DNA from: Candidatus Kaiserbacteria bacterium RIFCSPHIGHO2_12_FULL_56_13 | GTDB lineage: Bacteria; Patescibacteriota; Minisyncoccia; Phycocordibacterales; Phycocordibacteraceae | Reading direction: 5' to 3' | Length of the DNA stretch: 16,788 nt | NCBI GenBank assembly: GCA_001781625.1 | Contig: MFLS01000008.1 | Coordinates: 1-16,788 of the forward strand | Shown here: piece after piece, positions 13,720-16,788 of the stretch | Numbering within the stretch: position 1 is the stretch's first letter | How the letters are laid out: every line of letters begins with the position of its first letter | Program-made: the position numbers and the translations under genes | The notes under the pieces: generated by a model | What the model saw: only the letters and a program-made list of their open reading frames with translations | Database searches by the model: none | Told to the model about the DNA's origin: nothing

Positions 13720-15304
13720 GGATAGTGCCGCTTTCGTCAACGATGTAGTCGAGGCGGTACGGCGCAACAATCTCTGCAAAGGGTTTTGACTGGAGCTCCG
13801 CCGCGCGCGCCTTGACGCGCTCGAGCGCGTCGCGAGGGATGCGTGGGGGGAGGGAGGCATCGATGCCAAGCAATGACAGGACTCTCGCTTTTTGCAGCGC
13901 GTGACCGTAGGTATTGAGGTAGTGGTGGCCGAAGACTTCGCGCTGGTGTTTTTCAATAAAGGCGTCGTCAATGGTCGCGCCGTAGTTTTGAATAATGAAG
14001 CGATCGACGACCTCGTTGTTTGTGATAAAGCCGGCGTTCGCATTTCGCGCGTAGAACACGTCGGCACTGGTGTAGGCAGGGATGATGAGTGAGAGCGCTT
14101 CAGGCGCGTACACCACTACTCCCGGCTCGGCATGCGCCGTAAGCCACGCGACAAGCTCGTAGGAGGCGAAAGGCGGAAGGTGTGAAGAGAGCTCTTGGTA
14201 TGGCGCGCTCACGGAGAAAAGGGTAAGAAAGAGAACTATGACGGCCGCAACGCCTTTCACTGCGCGCTTTTCAAGGAGAGGCCACCACTCCCTCGCGCTC
14301 ACTGCGGCGGCGATAAGAAAGGCAGAAGCAAAGATGATCTGCATCCCATAGTGACTTGCAAACTCCATGTTAAGCCCCGTGACAAGGTGCTGATTCAGCG
14401 CGACGATGCCGCCTATGAGAAGAGCGACAGGTGGCAGGAGCCGCGTGCCGCGCGATCGTTGAGCTATGTAAAGAGCGGCGACAAGTGCGGCAAGGGCAAT
14501 GAGGACGAGAGAGAGGCCAGAGGGTGTATGCGTCTCGATAAAGCCAAGGCGGAAAAGAGATTCGTAATATTCGGGGAGCGCGCGTGCCGCCGCAAGGAGC
14601 ACAAGGTAACCGCTTCCAAAGGCGAGGGCAAGCAGGACAATGAGCACGGTGCGGAGTGCGGCGGCACGGCTTCGCACGAGCTCGACGAGCACAAGAACGC
14701 CAAGCGTCGCAAGGAGGTGCGTCCAGTAGTAGGGATAGAGATAGAAAAGGATACCGATCGTGCCAGCTTGCAGGATAAGTGAGCGCAGGTCGGTGCGTTC
14801 ATAGAGGGTGAAAAAGGCAAGGACAGCGACAAGCCAAAAGATAAAGTTAAACTGCGGGCTTATCGGCCGCGCAAAGTCGAAGAAATATATGCCGAAAGTG
14901 AGCAAAAGCGTAGCGAGTAGGCCCCAGTGCCGCGGTGCCTTGAGCACAAGGAAGATCGCGTAGGTGAGGAGAAAGATGATTGGTGTGAAAAAGAGAGTGA
15001 AGAGGATGAGAGAGGCCGACGTGGGGAGGGAAAGGAGGTCGAGGATCAGCGCCTCAAGATATTCACCGGTGAGAAACTGCATCGGGAGCGCGTTTTTGTG
15101 CTCGGCGAGGTAGGCATTCCCGGTCACGGGGTAGCCGTCGCGGATATCTTGGATGCGCGCAAGGTAAAAACTCTGGTCATTCGTGAGTTCGGGGTAGGGG
15201 TCAGCAAAGTTCGTGGCAAAGCCGGAGAGGATGAAAGGCCCCGCGACGAGAAGGGCAAAGAGGAGGGCGGCAACGAGGGCAGAGGCGTGCGGGCGGAGCA
15301 TCAT
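13706..15304 (-). CDS. Polytopic membrane protein, putative GT-C glycosyltransferase
   Basis: This 532-residue protein has an N-terminal signal-anchor helix (8-30), about ten further membrane segments and a soluble C-terminal region of roughly 130 residues (about 400-532). The first outer loop is long and rich in acidic and aromatic residues: ADPYPELTNDQSFYLARI (34-51) followed by GNAYLAEHKN. This resembles the D-x-x-x-Y first loop of GT-C enzymes of the STT3/PMT class, but no diagnostic WWD-type motif was found in the tail. I do not recognise a named family. ATG 15304 is chosen because it overlaps the DPM1-like stop as ATGA; a second ATG follows directly. It sits between the DPM1-like gene and another GT-C gene, so use of a polyprenyl-phosphate sugar is the best guess. 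A polymerase or ligase role is the alternative. Confidence 0.55.
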   Translation of the reverse strand: MMLRPHASALVAALLFALLVAGPFILSGFATNFADPYPELTNDQSFYLARIQDIRDGYPVTGNAYLAEHKNALPMQFLTGEYLEALILDLLSLPTSASLILFTLFFTPIIFLLTYAIFLVLKAPRHWGLLATLLLTFGIYFFDFARPISPQFNFIFWLVAVLAFFTLYERTDLRSLILQAGTIGILFYLYPYYWTHLLATLGVLVLVELVRSRAAALRTVLIVLLALAFGSGYLVLLAAARALPEYYESLFRLGFIETHTPSGLSLVLIALAALVAALYIAQRSRGTRLLPPVALLIGGIVALNQHLVTGLNMEFASHYGMQIIFASAFLIAAAVSAREWWPLLEKRAVKGVAAVIVLFLTLFSVSAPYQELSSHLPPFASYELVAWLTAHAEPGVVVYAPEALSLIIPAYTSADVFYARNANAGFITNNEVVDRFIIQNYGATIDDAFIEKHQREVFGHHYLNTYGHALQKARVLSLLGIDASLPPRIPRDALERVKARAAELQSKPFAEIVAPYRLDYIVDESGTIHAYP

Positions 15305-16017
15305 GTAAACCAATGGGGGAAGCGGATACGCCATGGGGCGATCACACCCTCTTTAATGACGCGGCTTGAGATCTTTGAGCGACCCTCGATGCGCTCGACG
15401 AACACGATCGGGATTTCGGCAAATCGCGCGCCCTCTTTGTAAAGCGCGGCCTTAAGCTCCATGATGAAGGCATAGCCCGCCGAGGGGAGCTTGGTGAGAT
15501 CAACTCTTTTCAAATAGCCAGCGCGCATGACATTAAATCCCATCGTTACGTCGTTGACAGGGAGGCCGATGATGAAGCGCGCATAGACGCGATTCGCGAA
15601 GAAGGAGAGCACTTTTCGTTTCAAGTCCCACCCGTAGATCTTTGACCCTTTCACGTAGCGGGAGCCCGTGACAACATCAGCATGCGAGAGCTCGGCGAGA
15701 GCCTTGGGAATATAGAGCGGGTGCTCGGAGAAGTCAGAGTCAATCATGACGATGACATCGAACTCATTGCGTTCGAGCATGCGCGTGAACCCGTCGACGT
15801 AAGCCCGGCCAAGCCCCTCCTTCTTCGGGCGCTTGATGAGGATCAGAGAGGGGAAGAGCTTTTGGAGGGCCTCGACCTCTCCCGCAGTCCCGTCAGGCGA
15901 GCTGTCGTCGAGGACGCAGACGGTGACTTCGCCTCTCATCGCGCCGTAGATCGCGCCGATAAAGGACGCGATGTTCTCACGCTCATTGTAGGTAGGAGTG
16001 ACGACGCAGACTTTCAT
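15301..16017 (-). CDS. DPM1-like polyprenyl-phosphate hexose synthase (GT2)
   Basis: This 238-residue cytoplasmic-face enzyme transfers a hexose, classically mannose from GDP-mannose, to polyprenyl or dolichyl phosphate. Every family landmark is present: VVTPTYNEREN (5-15), VLDDSSPDGT (35-44), EGLGRAYVDG (67-76), the metal-binding MIDSDFSEHP (91-100; Asp93, Asp95), VVTGSRYV (115-122), and the closing IPIVFVERIEGRSK stretch. It is the short form without C-terminal membrane helices, like human DPM1. GDP-mannose is also the substrate of the gmd product at the other end of the window, so both may draw on one pool (inference). Its start overlaps the upstream GT-C stop, and its stop the downstream start, as ATGA, so donor synthesis and use are tightly coupled. 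Confidence 0.92.
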   Translation of the reverse strand: MKVCVVTPTYNERENIASFIGAIYGAMRGEVTVCVLDDSSPDGTAGEVEALQKLFPSLILIKRPKKEGLGRAYVDGFTRMLERNEFDVIVMIDSDFSEHPLYIPKALAELSHADVVTGSRYVKGSKIYGWDLKRKVLSFFANRVYARFIIGLPVNDVTMGFNVMRAGYLKRVDLTKLPSAGYAFIMELKAALYKEGARFAEIPIVFVERIEGRSKISSRVIKEGVIAPWRIRFPHWFT

Positions 16018-16788
16018 GGCAGGGGGAGACGTACTTTCTTATATACCTCAAAGAGCCCCGCGACACCAAGGAGGAGGAAAAGGGGCTCGGCAGGGTAGCG
16101 AAGTCCCGCCGAAGCCATGACGCCAGTGAGGAGAGCGAAGTACAGGACGACAAGGACCATGAGGATCTGCGGGAGGTTGCGCCCTCGGGAGGCGAAGATG
16201 AGGGCGGCAAAAAAGCCGAGCGCGAGCGCGGCGAGGACGAGGCGTTCGATGACGACCACGCCGAAGCCCCAGCCGGAGAGAAGTGGGATTTCATACCGCT
16301 CGATCCAGTAGCGGATCCCATCGCGCACGAAGAACTTGAAGAACTGCGCCACGCGCGTCTCGATAAGGGCACGCGGGTCTTCAAACGCGTTCGTAAAACC
16401 CGCCTCCCAAAGGATCGGCGTGATCGTCGAGAAGTTGGCGAAGCGCTCGGGCTCTTCTTTGTGCGAAAAGCCGACGAGCCCTTTCATACGCTCGTCGAGG
16501 ACATCCCACGCTTCTTGAAACGAGATGTCGTGCGCGGTCGCATAGATTGACGGCCCGTCGTAGTAGTAGAGCTGAAAGGGCATAAGCGAGGAGAGTGCAT
16601 AGGTGTCGAAGACCGCGTGGTTACGGATAAGCCATGGAGAGAGTACCGCGCTAAAGCAGATCACGAGGACGAGAGACGCGGCGAGGAGCCGCTTCATAGA
16701 TAGCTGCCCCCACCACACTGCCAAGGCGCCGCTTGCGATGAAGGGCGCGACGATGGCAATCGCGATAGGGCGAATCAAGACCGCGATG
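16014..16788 (-). CDS. GT-C membrane glycosyltransferase, C-terminal part (5' end beyond window)
   Basis: The open frame runs off the window end, and the TTG at 16778 is internal, so only the last 258 or so residues are seen. They begin in membrane helices with LIRPIAIAI and VLSPWLIRNHAVFDTY, the PW-x-x-RN-x-x-x-F element of PMT/ArnT-like proteins. An outer loop segment of about 100 residues follows (DISFQEAWDVLDERMKG and on). The last two or three helices include GLRYPAEPLFLLLG, the R-Y-x-x-x-x-P-L C-terminal motif. The acidic first loop is outside the window, so catalytic integrity cannot be judged. It resembles the GT-C gene at 12346-13719 in layout, and the two may be distant paralogs. 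Being first of the visible block D genes, its promoter also lies outside. Confidence 0.75.
   Translation of the reverse strand, partial: IAVLIRPIAIAIVAPFIASGALAVWWGQLSMKRLLAASLVLVICFSAVLSPWLIRNHAVFDTYALSSLMPFQLYYYDGPSIYATAHDISFQEAWDVLDERMKGLVGFSHKEEPERFANFSTITPILWEAGFTNAFEDPRALIETRVAQFFKFFVRDGIRYWIERYEIPLLSGWGFGVVVIERLVLAALALGFFAALIFASRGRNLPQILMVLVVLYFALLTGVMASAGLRYPAEPLFLLLGVAGLFEVYKKVRLPLP

Noticed and set aside
13720..14067. Upstream extension of the GT-C gene at 12346-13719
   Set aside because: The extra 116 residues are low-complexity Ser/Thr/Arg sequence overlapping the previous gene, while a signal-anchor helix starts at ATG 13719.
1..16788. CRISPR array, tRNA, insertion sequence or attachment site
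   Set aside because: No spaced direct repeats, cloverleaf-like sequence, transposase motif or terminal inverted repeats were seen by eye. Every block is accounted for by coding sequence.

Overview
The window is a GC-rich, gene-dense stretch of a bacterial surface-polysaccharide (capsule, O-antigen-like or cell-surface glycan) biosynthesis region. Both ends cut through genes. It contains no tRNA, rRNA, CRISPR array, transposase or phage gene that I can see. Genes are packed end to start, many through 4-nt ATGA overlaps, and most starts lack a Shine-Dalgarno motif. TGA is used as a stop, so the code is standard. The compactness, the divergent family members and the carbohydrate content would fit an uncultivated Patescibacteria/CPR-type genome. 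That placement is inference: no taxonomic marker gene is present.

The layout is four alternating strand blocks. Block A (+, 1-1874): the 3' part of a canonical GDP-mannose 4,6-dehydratase (gmd), a second shortened GMD-like dehydratase, and a small DUF6165-type protein. Block B (-, 5076-2012): a PhyH-type Fe(II)/2-oxoglutarate oxygenase, a GT8-like glycosyltransferase and a sugar C-methyltransferase-like protein. Block C (+, 5121-11098): a KdsD/KpsF arabinose-5-phosphate isomerase, a GT-B-like capsule transferase, a MetW-like methyltransferase, an AsnB-like amidotransferase, an FkbM methyltransferase and a second 2OG-Fe(II) oxygenase. Block D (-, 16788-11082): a partial GT-C membrane glycosyltransferase, a DPM1-like polyprenyl-phosphate sugar synthase, two more polytopic membrane proteins (one GT-C, one GT-C-like) and a Wzx/MATE-type flippase.

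Blocks A and B converge on a 137-bp gap carrying two nested candidate terminators. B and C diverge from a 44-bp gap that must hold both promoters. C and D converge with their last 17 bp overlapping. No gap exceeds 140 bp, so there is no long non-coding stretch to describe.

Working model (inference): block A makes GDP-4-keto-6-deoxymannose and a derivative. Blocks B and C build and decorate the glycan by C-methylation, O-methylation, amidation and hydroxylation. Block D charges polyprenyl phosphate with a hexose, uses it on the outer face through GT-C enzymes, and flips lipid-linked intermediates. The least ordinary elements are the shortened GMD paralog with an acidic cofactor-binding strand end, the C-methyltransferase that has lost its zinc cysteines, the AsnB-like enzyme with an altered glutamine-site motif, and the isolated A5P isomerase.
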